Shown: positions 22,091 to 32,659 of the stretch, in pieces | How positions within the stretch are numbered: the stretch's first letter is position 1 | Layout: each line of letters starts with the position of its first letter | NCBI RefSeq assembly: GCF_043641665.1 | Contig: NC_092190.1 | Coordinates: 7,268,548 to 7,332,547 of the forward strand | Direction of reading: 5' to 3' | DNA: 64,000 nt | Source of the DNA: Enoplosus armatus | Taxonomy: Eukaryota; Chordata; Actinopteri; Centrarchiformes; Enoplosidae | Position numbers and translations under genes: made by a program | Notes under the pieces: generated by a model | What the model was told of the DNA's origin: nothing | Seen by the model: the letters and a program-made list of their open reading frames with translations, nothing else | The model's database searches: none

Positions 22091-23400
22091 CTGACACTCA
22101 TACTGAACACGCATATATACATACATGCATAGACACACAGTTAAGCATGCTAATGCGCAAATACACCCAGAGAAACACATTCAATTGTAAGCCCACATAT
22201 ACGAGTAGGAATGCATGCACACACACACCCATTTGCATAGACACACACCCACAAAAACATACACAAAAGAGCCCTGATAGTTTTCTTCCCACTGAAAAGC
22301 CATCAGTTCCCCAAAAGAGCCTGTCTAATAGCTACAGTAGCGCTCTGCTTAGTTTGAGTGGCAGCGAGGCCAGTCTGGGAATAGATTGTCAGGCATATTG
22401 CCTCTACCATCTCAGTACCATATCACAGAGAGAGAACACATCAATGCTGGGAGAGACACATGCATTAAGATTCCCTTTTAATTTGACTGGGATTGAAGTC
22501 GAGCGCTAAATTACGCCATCATCCCCCTGCTCAGGCTCCCCCTCCCCTCCCCACCCCATCGAAGCTTGTTTTTTGTTTGTTTCACTTATTTATTTATTTC
22601 CCCCGCCTTACTTATTCATTCATTCCAAGAGTCCGATTTTCTGAGAGTGTGTCAGTGCGTCGCTCGGCGCATGAAAGCACTGCGTGGCGTTGTGTCTGGT
22701 GTGTTTAGACGGTTCCAAACATGTGCATGGTTAAATAATTTACCGAGTAACTGACTAATGACAGGCAGTGATCATGTCGAGACGAAGAGGCCTGGGTGAC
22801 TGCTGATCAGGGACAGAGCCTGTCTCTTCCCCTCACACTCACTGCTTGTGTTTGTGTGTGTGAGGCTGTGGATTTGGCTATGTTGTGGGTGTGGGAAGGG
22901 AATATGTTTGTGTTGGTGCCTTAGTACTGCAGGAAGCTGCACAGATTACAGTTCACTCTGCTATATATGGAGGGGATGGATCCCTCCCAAGACATTTGTA
23001 GAAAATTGATTTTGAGTTCCATTCATCACTTGGGTTTTGTGTGTGACAGTTCATTCTCTGTGTATATGAAGGAAGCTATGAGCTCTGCATACTCTAAGTT
23101 CCCAAGACATTTCACTGAGAAATGTATATGAACCTGAGATTGAGTGCTGTGCATAATTTTATCTCTGACGATGTGGTTGTTTATGACAGAGGTTTGCGCT
23201 ATTCAGCTACATCACCAGTTATGCAAACAGACAATGCTTACCCTCCCTGCTTACTCTAACTACTCCTTACCACTTAACCTTACCTTAAAGTGTTGCTAAG
23301 AGCTCATGAAATACTTTCATGATTAAGAAAATCGTTATCAGTGTTTGAATTAGTGAAGAAAAGAAGAAGAAAATGAATCATACAAAATCTCATACAAGAA
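22091..23400. other. no gene seen; CA-rich patch
   Basis: Loose CA-rich sequence at about 22100-22270 gives a histidine/threonine-rich spurious frame (21958-22509). The remainder is unique sequence. Confidence 0.5.
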
Positions 23401-23860
23401 TCTCTGATTTTAAAGGTTAAGGCTAGCAATATTTTTGTAACAAATCCCATGAGAAGACCAAAACAGACAATGTGTTCGAACGTTTCTCAATACTGTCAGA
23501 TTTTCCTACCCTGTCTGTGGCACTCAGCCCCAATCCCATGTGTTTCTACTGAAGGTGTAAATATTTGAAATAGGTCACAAGTATATAGTTTCATTTTTTA
23601 AGTAATTACAAAAAGTAAAAAAAGTAAACGTCTAAGTAGTTTTCTAGCCAGGCACCGTAGTCATTAGCAAACGCTAACAGTAGTAAATTGTGTATGTACT
23701 GGGCCCTATTTTCAGCGGATTTCGTGCAGTCTTGTTGCTCCCTGATGTGTTTTTATGAGTTTCTGGACAACAGTTGAGCTCTATGACACAGAGGAATAAG
23801 CTATATGAAGCTTTGGCTTCGCAGACAACAGTGGTAAGGAGGATAATTTAATTGTTGGTT
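23400..23860 (+). repeat. dispersed fish repeat, copy 2
   Basis: The sequence from about 23439, AACAAATCCCATGAGAAGAC then CAAAACAGACAAT, matches the copy at 20395. It continues through ACTCAGCCCCAATCCCATG and CAACAGTTGAGCTCTATGAC, which belong to the same family as I remember it. Longer than copy 1. No coding capacity; boundaries approximate. Confidence 0.62.
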
Positions 23861-24189
23861 TTACTCTTTTCATGTTGGCAATAGATAAGAAATAGAAGAT
23901 CATCTGACTTGGCCTTCAAACATACTGTTGGCATTTTCTCTCTATTTTTCCCTTCACCTTCTGTCACAACATTTTCTGACCTGTGCTTGTTGTGAATGGA
24001 CCTTGTTCACTTTAAACTACATTAGAAGCATTGGACATTAATGTGTGGGGACATAAAATCTAGGTGAAAATCAATTGAAACACCTCACGCTAGCACTTCT
24101 TATATAAAAAAAGCACTTGTGACGTAGCTCTCTAACACACTTTTTATTTGGGGTTGCCCTTCCACTTTGTAATGACATCTAACTTAAGT

Positions 24190-24235
24190 TTCTTTGGACA
24201 AGAGCATCTGCCAAATGAATGTAATGTAATGTAAA
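24190..24235 (+). repeat. 3' tail of a fish SINE/LINE2-type element
   Basis: TTTGGACAAGAGCATCTGCC followed by AAATGAATGTAATGTAATGTA is the characteristic tail (TTTGGATAAAAGCGTCTGC in intact copies) with short tandem ATGTA repeats at the 3' end. Intact elements carry a tRNA-derived head upstream; I cannot see a convincing one here, so this is a 5'-truncated or decayed copy. Confidence 0.75.
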
Positions 24236-24479
24236 AAAGAAGAGGAACATTTGTGTAAAAAACAAAGAAAATGAGACTTAATGCCCTTTAAAAGATTTTG
24301 TCTGAATGTTTTCAGCTACCAGTAAGTGGTATAGTTCAGTTTGGTTGAAGGGAAATAATAGTTAGGGAGGGCTCTGGGTTTTCAGACACAATCACTTACC
24401 AGCATTTAATAAGAGGCTAACAAGCTAAAGAAAGAAACCCAGAATTCAACAAAAACACGTATAGCACAATAACAACCTC

Positions 24480-24720
24480 CCAAACCTCGGCTCCTCTCAC
24501 TATAAAGGCACCTTGAAGAGGAGGGCCGCTCCCTGGGGCTTACCAAGTATCTGATCTATTATGCAAAAAATCATTAGGCTAAATTAAAAAGCTGTTTGAG
24601 GGTAACCAGATCCTTTAATGAGGTCAGCGAGCAGAGGAGCGACATTAAAACACAACCCTAGAACAGAAACACGAGACAAGAGGAGAGGGAGGCCATCGAT
24701 TATCAATCACGTAGGTCATT
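24480..24720. promoter_or_regulatory. candidate conserved noncoding element
   Basis: Repeat-free block with CTATTATGCAAAAAATCATTAG (about 24557-24578), GCTAAATTAAAAAGCTG and CCTTTAATGAGGTCAGCGAG. TATGCAAA resembles a POU/octamer half and the TAAT cores are homeodomain-like. A CA array follows at 24741. Inferred. Confidence 0.38.
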
Positions 24721-24740
24721 ATCTCGCTGACTCTTTCTCC

Positions 24741-24778
24741 CACACACACACACACACGCACACACACACACACACACA
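24741..24778. repeat. (CA)n microsatellite
   Basis: CA run with one CG interruption near 24757. Confidence 0.97.
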
Positions 24779-25610
24779 TGCAGAAACACATTCAATTACA
24801 AACACATTTCATTCCTCTCACTTTCTCCCTCTTTATCAGACAGGTAAACTTTTTATCGTTTCAGTAATCATCCCTTTAAGCCTCCTCACAACTTCGCGCT
24901 GGTCAGCTTGTGACAATTGCAGTAATCAGGACGGATTCTGCATCTCCTGCTGGCGGGATCGTTTGTTTTGAAGTGTGTGTGTTTGTGCATGTGTGTTTAG
25001 GTTCATCTGACAGTCTTCGTAGAGTTCCTGGGAAAAGACATCAGTTTATTTGGCATGGTGAGCGCCTCTGTCTATTTAATTAGCGGTGTTGAATCTCAAG
25101 CAGGCTGCAGATCTAAAAATACAACCAAAATGATGTTAAAGAGACAAGATACAGTAAAAGCTGACAATTATGATAATACAGCTCAGTTTGGATAAAGATA
25201 TACAGTAAGATGTGTCCAACCTGCCTCCTAAAGCAATGCAATACTGGGTGAAGTGTGTGTGTTTCTGTGTGTGAAAGAGCTACAACAAAAGCCTGCCTTA
25301 ACTGCATTGATTTATAAACAACACATATGCTCCTGATTATATTTACATCTCATAACCATAAAACAAACACATTATCTGAATCTTAATTGGATGACAGTTA
25401 AAGCTTTAAAGCATAAATTTGTTTATCAAACGGGACAGTTGGCCTCATCAAGTCATGCAGAAAGCCATTTGACTAAAGGTTAACACGATGACCTCTTGTA
25501 ACTATGAATGTACTTTGATATTCCTTCTCCTGGAGCTACTGGGATTAGTTATATAAAACACAACACAACACAATTCAAAGTCACTAATAAACCTAAACAC
25601 TCATATCCTA
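24779..25610. other. no gene seen
   Basis: Unique sequence, AT-rich, with short GT strings near 24975 and 25255. Confidence 0.5.
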
Positions 25611-25611
25611 A

Positions 25612-25950
25612 ACAGGTTCAAGGTTCAGCTTTATTGTCATTAAACAATACAGGACTGCACAATGAAATGCAGTTGTAGCCCCCTCCGTGCTATACATACA
25701 GAAAATGCATAAACAGATATTCAAAGATTTAGATTTCAATAGAATAAAACTATTAAATACACAATAAAAAACAACAAAGTAACCCTAACCCTAAGTAGAA
25801 CTAACGGAAGAAATAAAAAGAAAAATTATATTCACAAGGAAGATAGTTACGTATAGACATAGACATATACACATAAATCCATATGCATATACATGTATAC
25901 ACACAAGAAATATGTGCACTCATGCGCATGTACAGTATGTTTGTCTACAT
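25612..25950 (+). repeat. dispersed fish repeat with TTTATTGTCATT motif
   Basis: The opening TTCAAGGTTCAGCTTTATTG, then TCATTAAACAATACAGGACTG and CACAATGAAATGCAG, is a string I recognise from abundant fish interspersed repeats. It is followed by A-rich and ATACATAC-type low-complexity DNA to about 25950. A short CCCTAACCCTAA lies at 25783-25794. Family name uncertain; right end approximate. Confidence 0.6.
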
Positions 25951-26057
25951 AGTTTTCCTGATTTTAGGAATATGACTAATCGTAAAACTTGTAGAAAAAC
26001 AACTCTGCAAAATCTTTTTTTCTTTTGTTAAAGTTGTGAAATCACAGTTTTCACTAC

Positions 26058-26116
26058 AAAATCTCTTTATCTAAATTCTAAAGATTATGACTTTAGAATT
26101 TAGATAAAGAGATTTT
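26058..26116. repeat. perfect 26-bp inverted repeat, 7-nt loop
   Basis: Arms 26058-26083 and 26091-26116 are exact reverse complements over 26 bp (left arm begins AAAATCTCTTTATCTAAATT), separated by ATTATGA. The hairpin sits between two interspersed repeats. It is too AT-rich and too perfect to look like a typical conserved microRNA precursor; a template-switch event or the remnant of a foldback element are possible origins. Confidence 0.95.
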
Positions 26117-26159
26117 TATTAAAATTTAGATGAAGCAGTTAGACTTAAGACCGTTTTCT

Positions 26160-26425
26160 GCACTACCATTCAAAACAAGGCTAAGGGTCTACAGCCATGC
26201 TGGTGTCCTTGTGAGGCTGTAGTTAGGGACATTGGTGCTAACATCAGCATGCTAACATGCTGAAAATGACAATGCCAACATGCTATAATGTTAACAATTC
26301 ATCCTTCGGGAACCATGAAGGTATGTACAAAATTTCATGGCAATCCATCCTATAGTTTCTGAGATGTTTCAGTCTGGACCAAAGTGGTGGACAGACCGAC
26401 ATTGCCATCCCTACAGCCGCGCCGC
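26160..26425 (+). repeat. percomorph dispersed repeat (GCTAACATGCT...CATCCCTA)
   Basis: Contains ATCAGCATGCTAACATGCTG, ATTTCATGGCAATCCATCC, then TTTCAGTCTGGACCAAAGTG and GACCGACATTGCCATCCCTA, all hallmarks of a very common percomorph repeat. An inverted copy at about 46190-46450 shares an exact 26-bp block (26363-26388 with 46231-46256). Both are shorter than full copies I remember, so each is a deletion derivative. Not coding. Confidence 0.8.
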
Positions 26426-26445
26426 TGGCATAGTTACTCCATATT

Positions 26446-26650
26446 TGCTGGATGTCTAAATAAGCAACTGTTTGCTAACACGCTCGCCGTATCAACCTAA
26501 AAGGTGATAATATATCAATGTTGTGTTTAGAGCTTGTTTCTGCTGCCCCCAAGTGGCCAGAAAAACCACTGACTGCAGCTCTAGGATCAGATAAGGTGTT
26601 TGGCTGTGGCCTGATTTTTATGCTAGTTTCAAGAAATCTTATCAAGACAT
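26446..26650 (+). repeat. percomorph dispersed repeat (AATAAGCAACTGTTTGCTAAC), copy 1
   Basis: TGCTGGATGTCTAAATAAGC and AACTGTTTGCTAACACG match CTACTGGATGTCAAAATAAGC and AACTGTTTTCTAACAAG at about 53061-53096. Both copies also share a later segment, TTTATGCTAGTTTCAAGAAA here and TTTATGCTAATTTGAAGAAA near 53117. The copy abuts the preceding repeat, forming a repeat island. Family name unknown to me. Confidence 0.7.
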
Positions 26651-26999
26651 TATTGCTTCCCCCAATAACAGATCTTTGGTTTGATAAGTGACATTTTCTC
26701 TCCATTACACAATATCTCTGTTTGCACAAGGGGATTTTTTTGCAGCGTGGCTTTGTCTGCACTAACACTCTCTGATCCAAACATAGCTAAAAGGAATTCT
26801 TTGTCCTCTGCTCTGCCATTCCTGCCTTACTTGTGTGTGTGTGTGCATATATCGTCGTGCTTGTGCATGTGTGCGATGTTTAGAGGGTTGATTAAAACCT
26901 AAAATAGCTACCTGGTGATGTATCCGATCAATCATTATCACCCTCTGCGACCTTGTTGACCCGTCCTCTCTCCATGCCTCTCTGAAACGCTCCCTCTCT

Positions 27000-27385
27000 T
27001 CACCCCTCCGACTGACTTGAATGTCTGCGTCCATTTTCTCATCTGGCATCATCTCTCCGTCACCTGCCCGTGCTCTGGGGACGGTTTGTGCGTGTCTGTC
27101 TGCGTCAGTCGACCCTTTGACCTCCGTGGAGCTGAGTGAGAGGTCTCAGTCTGGGCCCGTATCAAACGAGACAGTTGCCGCGGCTCAATCAGATGCAATT
27201 ATGGTGGCCGCGATTAGCGCTGTCAGCGCATGACGCGGGGCAACGGATAGAGGCGAGCGATGTGAATAATGGAGGAGTCGGCGGCTCACTGGAGAGCAGC
27301 AGCCTTCAAACATGTAGCCGCTCTAACGCTCTGGCCCTGATCGCTCTTCACCTGTGGGAAGGGGTTCGCCGGCCGTTTTTTTTTA
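27000..27385. promoter_or_regulatory. small CpG-rich block, possible CpG island or CNE
   Basis: About fifteen CpG dinucleotides lie within roughly 130 bp (27158-27287), with more on both sides, in a window where CpG is otherwise sparse. It contains CAGATGCAATTATGG, GGCCGCGATTAGCGCTGTCA and the palindrome GCGCTGTCAGCGC at 27217-27229, which embeds a TGACAG/CTGTCA TALE-type core. No recognised coding exon. Could be an unmethylated regulatory element or an alternative promoter; orientation unknown. Confidence 0.5.
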
Positions 27386-28100
27386 GCAGGCTGTTATAAT
27401 GTTACTCACAGTCTATCACTGGAAACTGTCAGCTGTAGAGGCCGTGAGACGGAGGAGGCCATGACGGCTGAAATACCTAAAAGGACACCGAACATTTATG
27501 TCACAGGCTGCGGTGCTTTGAGAGCAACAGTTGTCAGCTGATCTGAGGACAATTGTTAGAACACCTGCTCGATGCTTTTGGTAACATGTGGCCCCCCTCT
27601 CTGTCTCATGATCACTCTCAAAAGCCTGACAGACTTGTATGACATATACACTCACATTAGCTCATAAACACACACACACACTCTTGCTGTGCTTTTAAAC
27701 ACAGCAGGTTCTAGCAGGCCTTTTCCAGATATATATGTTTTTCATCTTTTAGATATTGTCCTTTCTTTATGTAGTTTTTTTTTGAGCCATATTGACTGTG
27801 GCCCAATTAAGGAAATCCCTCACATAGTTTCCACAGTAACAGAGGGTCATGTGCCAATCCTCCAACCTCAGCCTTTGATTTTGTCCTCACATTGTAGCTT
27901 GATTGATTTTGATCTGTTGGATGTGTGATGGCAGATGTGTGAGCAAGATGTGTGTGTGTGTGCGTATGTGATTAGGGGTTTGTGTGAGGCAGTGTGTTGC
28001 AGAGCCCCAGATCCTTTAAAAGTATGATTGGACCTGCACACGTGCTTCATGCTAGCATGCTATCTGTGTTTTTCCTGTTTGAGTGTGATCGAGCAGTTCA
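27386..28100. other. no gene seen
   Basis: Unique sequence with a short CA run near 27668-27680, a T9 run near 27776-27784 and a GT run near 27950-27962. Confidence 0.5.
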
Positions 28101-28103
28101 CTG

Positions 28104-28172
28104 TGACCTTTAGGTGGTAGGCCTGCAGCTTCATGATTAGAGGGTCACTGGCTCAAACCCTGCTCCAGCTGT
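28104..28172 (+). repeat. degenerate tRNA-like (SINE head) fragment
   Basis: TGATTAGAGGGTCACTGGCTCAAACCCTGC (28133-28162, read in two parts: TGATTAGAGGGTCACTGG, CTCAAACCCTGC) resembles the T-arm region of tRNA-derived SINEs (GGTTCGAAxCC box B, here GGCTCAAACCC), with TTTAGGTGGTAGGCC about 30 bp upstream in the box A position. Two to three consensus mismatches make it a decayed copy at best; it could be chance. Confidence 0.4.
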
Positions 28173-28544
28173 TCCCCTTCAATCCTTGTACAGTCCCAGT
28201 CACAATTGGGAACAGTTTGATGACATCACCAGTCACAGAGAGGCCAATGGGAAGCCCGCCCTGCCCCTTCCCCTCACCTCTGGGATAGTGCTAATGAGGC
28301 GTGCCGCGGCTAGCACTCTCTCCCTCTCTGTCTTCTTGTTCTGTTTCCATCTGCTGTCCTTCCATGGTCCTGCTCTGTCTCAGGATCGTTGCTGGATCAC
28401 CCTGTCAACCAGAGACACCCTACAGTTCCTGCTGCTGCAGCGGCTCTCTAATGACTTGCACACAGGAGACGGAAAACTCAGCCTGTAGCTCGGCCAGCGT
28501 GCAGGCCGGCTCCCTCAGATCTGAGGGAGAAGCAGTAGGAGGTA

Positions 28545-31255
28545 ACCTTCACACACTGTGATCTGAATAACTGGCTCAGATGCTCGTTGATTTGTCGGCC
28601 AAATCACTCCAACAAGAGCGTTTTTTGATACAGGCTAAATTCATTGGTTCATTGTGTGAAAGCAGCATGTCCCTCTTTATTGTCTAGGGGTGAAACATCA
28701 CTTAGAGTCGAGTAGTAATTAGTCACCAGGGAGAGTCCATAGTAAAAATAAAATGACTTGTTTGGTATTGAATTAACATGAACAATGGCATGTGAAGGCA
28801 GGAGCAGCAGCAGGCAAAGAACAAAAGCAAAAAAATGTTATCAATATGCAAAATTGACTGATGTGTTTATTCCAGGCCTGTTTTGTTTTGTAGTCGAACT
28901 CATTGTGTTTTTTTTTTTGGTTAGATACAACAAGGCTATTGGGATAGTCATTAGAAATTCACAAACAAAATAATGATTGTACCATATTTATCAGATGTTG
29001 CTATTTATTGCGAGCAAACTGTATTTTTTTTCATCCCTCTCTGGCAGTTCCACGGAGAGTAGGCCGAGCTGCTCTCCCCTCACATCTGCCTGTGTGCACC
29101 CCGTGTAGTGAATTCACTTTGCCACGATCGAAGGAGCTGCAAGGTTTTGAACTCCAACCACAGTTAAAAGACAACGTAGTTGCAGTTGCATGTGACTTTG
29201 AAATCTAAAATCTCTTTCTGTTTCTGAAGGAAGCACTGACAAGAGAGCTTTGCTCTCTGTTTTGCAGTTTTGTTTTTCCGTTAAAAATCAAAAGACGCAG
29301 CTCGCTTTATTTGCCCCTAATCAGCATGCAGCTGCTTTGGTGGTGGATTGCAGAGGTGTAAACCATGCTCTTTTTCTGTATGGTGTTGCACATGTTTCAC
29401 AGAAGATATTTGTGCTCTGCATCTTTCAAAAGCAGGAAAAAGGAGAGAACATGTCTTACAAAACGACCACAATTCATTTTCACAAACCTATGTTTTTTTT
29501 TTCATCAGATACCAAATATTTGTCAAGCGGTTGCTAAGCTGTGATGTTGTAAACCACTGTGCTTCGTATGTCTGATATACCCGACGTTATGTAGCTTTTA
29601 TAACATCCTGCATCCCTCACTTCCCCTACACCTGTAAAATATTAAAGCAGAAGGTGGAGCTGTGGGTGGAGATTGATTTGTAATTGTAAATTTGTAATAT
29701 GGTAACTACAGGCTAACTGAATCAGTTGTAACATATTTTCTCCTAATCATTCTGATAAAGCGATGGCATGTTGAACCAGGATTTTTATCACTGTTTTGCA
29801 TGACTTCACATGATGTAACTGATGTAATCAAGATATCAGGATGAGCTCAAAGCAGATGTTTTGGCCTCCTTCAAACCGTCTCTCTTACATGACTCATTTG
29901 GCAAGTAGTTTTATTAATAACCAGCTTCTCCTCCTCAGCTCTGTATCACTGAAAAACATTACAACATCTTGCCTTGATAAATATAGAACTGCACAATGTC
30001 TTTAGCAACGCAGCTGGACAGAAGAGTGAAGTCAGAAACTGGAGGTGCCCCAGTCGATGTTCAAACCAGAAAAAGTCTCAGCGAATGAATGAAACCATTC
30101 ATCATAATATTTGGATGCTCATATATTAGCTGTAAGTGTGATCTGTGCTTAGTATCAACAGTAAATTAATGTGGCGTTGTGGCGGTTTCTTTTTTTACAG
30201 TTTTATAGTCAAAACTTGGGGTTAACTTTGAACACACTGTACTCTCAAACACACTAGCACTCACTGAAACATGTCTAACATGTGTGAGAGAGATGATTGG
30301 AGAGGAATGAAGAGAAAAAGAGAGAGAGAGAGTGGTGTGAAGGCTTTTTGCTCCAGAGCTCCGACTGCGCTGCACATTTTTCATTTCCCACCGAGTTGAA
30401 AAGATCAGGTAATTGAAAAAGAGACAATCCAGCAGCCAAGGCTCCACAGATGCCAATGAAAAGCTTCAGAGATATTAGAGTATTACACTTTGGGCCCTGT
30501 CTTTGTATTTCTTTCACATGGGGCCTATGGAAAAAAATGGCTTTCTAATGACAACACCTGAAAAGTGTTTTCCATCAGGCTCATGCATCATTGTCAGCGC
30601 GGGAGATGAAACCGTATTGTTTCTCTTTGGATGGGTGATGTCAATGGGGAGACAGCAGGCCGAAGAGAGAGAGAGGGATGGAGGGAGAGGAAGAGAGATG
30701 TAGTATGTTCTCTAAATGCAAAGTACATTGAGATGTAATAGACATGAGATGCTCAACATCCTCTCACACACACCTGCTCAAATAACAGAAAAATCAGACA
30801 GACTTTTATTACTTTTTGGATTCTGTGCATTTTCTCTGACCAGTATCTGATGATTTATACTGCTGACTTTGTTCTGGTGAACATATCAAAAAGTTGTGTC
30901 CTGGAGTGCAGTCCCCCCGCAGAAATCTACACAGTTAATATTCATTATCAGATAATGAATAACTCAAGAAACATGAATAAGTCAATTGTCAGATCTGAAT
31001 ACATGAAAGACTAAATAAAAAGCACTGAAAGTAACTCAAAAGTGGATCATTTATATATGAAGTGAATAATAAGAGGACTGCAGTATACATAATCCTTTAA
31101 TCAGTGCATTGTGGGATATCTCGTTTATCAGATTTGTTTTTTTTTTATATGGATGAAGGTTAAATGCAAATGTAAACAAATGAAAATGTATTCAGCTGCA
31201 TGAGCATGCATGAAAACTTAACATGCATGTCATACAAGAATCCTTCATATTTTGG
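28545..31255. other. no gene seen
   Basis: Unique, mostly AT-rich DNA with T-runs near 28909-28918 and 31137-31147 and a GA run at 30318-30332. A purine-rich GAGAGAGAGGGATGGAGGG stretch lies near 30665-30690. Open frames (28785-28973, 29250-29575, 30166-30456) are not recognised. No repeat family seen. Confidence 0.5.
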
Positions 31256-31259
31256 ATGG

Positions 31260-31760
31260 ATCTCATTTTTCCAAACTCTCTGCCCTCCGTCAAGCCTTCC
31301 GAGTGGGATTTGTCTAAGATTAATAGTTTTATGATTTATAGCCGTGGCCGTGTGTGAGCAGCGCTGCACCTCCAAACAGCCAGATATACAATTATCCGCT
31401 GCTCTTGCCCTATATGAATGCCATTTCCCCGGCATCCCTCCTTAAAAGAGACATGGGCCATTTGTCTCCCTAGCTGCCTCCTCACCCAGGCCAGTAATAA
31501 GCCATCTGCTGGATCTGAACATGAAAGATTAAAATGATATACAGTATGAAAGCTCTCTATTCAGTTGCTAATGTCCAAGATTCAGGGACGCAGAGGCCAA
31601 AGCTGTCATCTCTCTCAGGAAGAGGTAATTATCACTCTTCCTCCGAGGGGCGGCCGCTACCTCTGCCTCAGCTTCACGCAGGACTCGGCCCCCGTGCCGG
31701 CTGCCACCGGCCAAACCTCATTTAGTAAGCCAGAACAATACCCGACCAAATGTCTGGCTA
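31260..31760. promoter_or_regulatory. candidate conserved noncoding element
   Basis: Repeat-free block with TCTAAGATTAATAGTTTTATG, ATTTATAGCCGTGGCCGTG, CAGATATACAATTATCCGC and CCAGTAATAAGCC, followed by CpG-rich GGGGCGGCCGCTACC near 31646 (which contains a NotI-type GCGGCCGC) and CGGCCCCCGTGCCGGCTGCC. Long runs without simple repeats, TAAT cores and raised CpG all fit a vertebrate enhancer block. Inferred. Confidence 0.42.
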
Positions 31761-32395
31761 ATCCCCACAATCCTTTGTATTTATCGAGGGCTGGTCGTAT
31801 GGGCCTGAGGAGAGGGCCCCGCTGCTTGTGTGTACGTGTGGACGAGTATGTGTGTGTGTGTTTGAGGGCAGGGGGTCAACTTCAAGCCCACAGTGCTACA
31901 GGCGAAGCGGGTGATTATTTCACTCACTGTCATTAAGTCTTGGTTTGTGTGAGTGTGTGCGGGGACATGCACGTGTGTGTGTGTGTTGGGTTAGGGGGTA
32001 TCCCTTGTAAATAAATGGGAGATTAGAGGGAGACACAGTTTTTATGTGAGTTTGATCTACATCTGAGAAATGGAGCGAAAAGGAGCAAGCTAAATTGGCC
32101 ACGTACAGGAGGGGATGGAATGATGGCAAGAAAACTGACCCACAGTGACCGAGTTTGGACTTTCATATGGAATTTTATGGTATTTTTTTCAGGATTTGTT
32201 ACTGCAGGAGTAATTTATTGTATTTGCTCTGTATTACCTGACAAGATATTTTAACATTCAGACATCACACATTAAGACATTTCAGGAATTTAAGTTATGT
32301 TGGCATCAGACTACACAGTATCATCGCAATCCTGAATATCACCAGGAATGAAAATGAGACAGGGTTTGGCAATTTGTATGCGTGACAAGTAATTC
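31761..32395. other. no gene seen
   Basis: Short GT runs near 31850-31862 and 31973-31986, otherwise unique sequence. Confidence 0.5.
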
Positions 32396-32455
32396 TGCAG
32401 CGAAGCGGGGATTCGGACCGAAAACAGCTCTGCGTTAAAACAGCGCAGGTCGCTG
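32396..32455 (-). repeat. tRNA-like fragment (box B-like)
   Basis: On the minus strand the sequence reads GCAGCGACCTGCGCTG...TTAACGCAGAGCTG...GGTCCGAATCCCC. A TGCG/CGCA anticodon-stem-like pairing is visible, and GGTCCGAATCC differs from the box B consensus GGTTCGANNCC at one position. The anticodon-like loop is enlarged and there is no matching acceptor stem, so it is a pseudogene or SINE remnant rather than a working tRNA. Confidence 0.4.
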
Positions 32456-32544
32456 CCTTGGTGTTTCAGGTACTGTGACAATTAGATGTGATTATTATTA
32501 TTTGGCAGTCAACAGTGTAGTGACACACGAGCAAACACAGGGAA

Positions 32545-32560
32545 AGAGAGAGAGAGAGAG
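32545..32560. repeat. short (GA)n run
   Basis: AGAGAGAGAGAGAGAG preceded by GGGAA. Confidence 0.88.
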
Positions 32561-32585
32561 GTATGACGTGCATTAATAGTCCTCG

Positions 32586-32652
32586 ACCAGAATCAAACTG
32601 TAGTCGTTTTGGTTATGTTGGTTTCTAACCATTAGGCTACCGGGGAACCCCA
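32586..32652 (-). repeat. tRNA-derived SINE head (minus strand)
   Basis: Read on the minus strand, GGTAGCCTAATGGTTAGAAAC is close to a tRNA box A (TRGYNNARNGG) and is followed about 30 nt later by AGTTTGATTCTGG in the box B position. This is the arrangement of a Pol III-transcribed tRNA-derived SINE head. The second box is degenerate, so the copy is old. It lies about 140 bp from another tRNA-like module on the same strand. Confidence 0.55.
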
Positions 32653-32659
32653 TCGTTGA

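Noticed and set aside
21958..22509. 183-codon plus-strand frame
   Set aside because: Its middle is a CA-rich low-complexity stretch (His/Thr repeats), and its 5' part overlaps a CNE-like block; no recognised domain.
25783..25794. Telomere-like CCCTAACCCTAA
   Set aside because: Only two units inside a dispersed repeat; far too short for an interstitial telomeric array.
32586..32652. Functional tRNA gene on the minus strand
   Set aside because: No acceptor-stem pairing and a degenerate box B; better explained as a SINE head.
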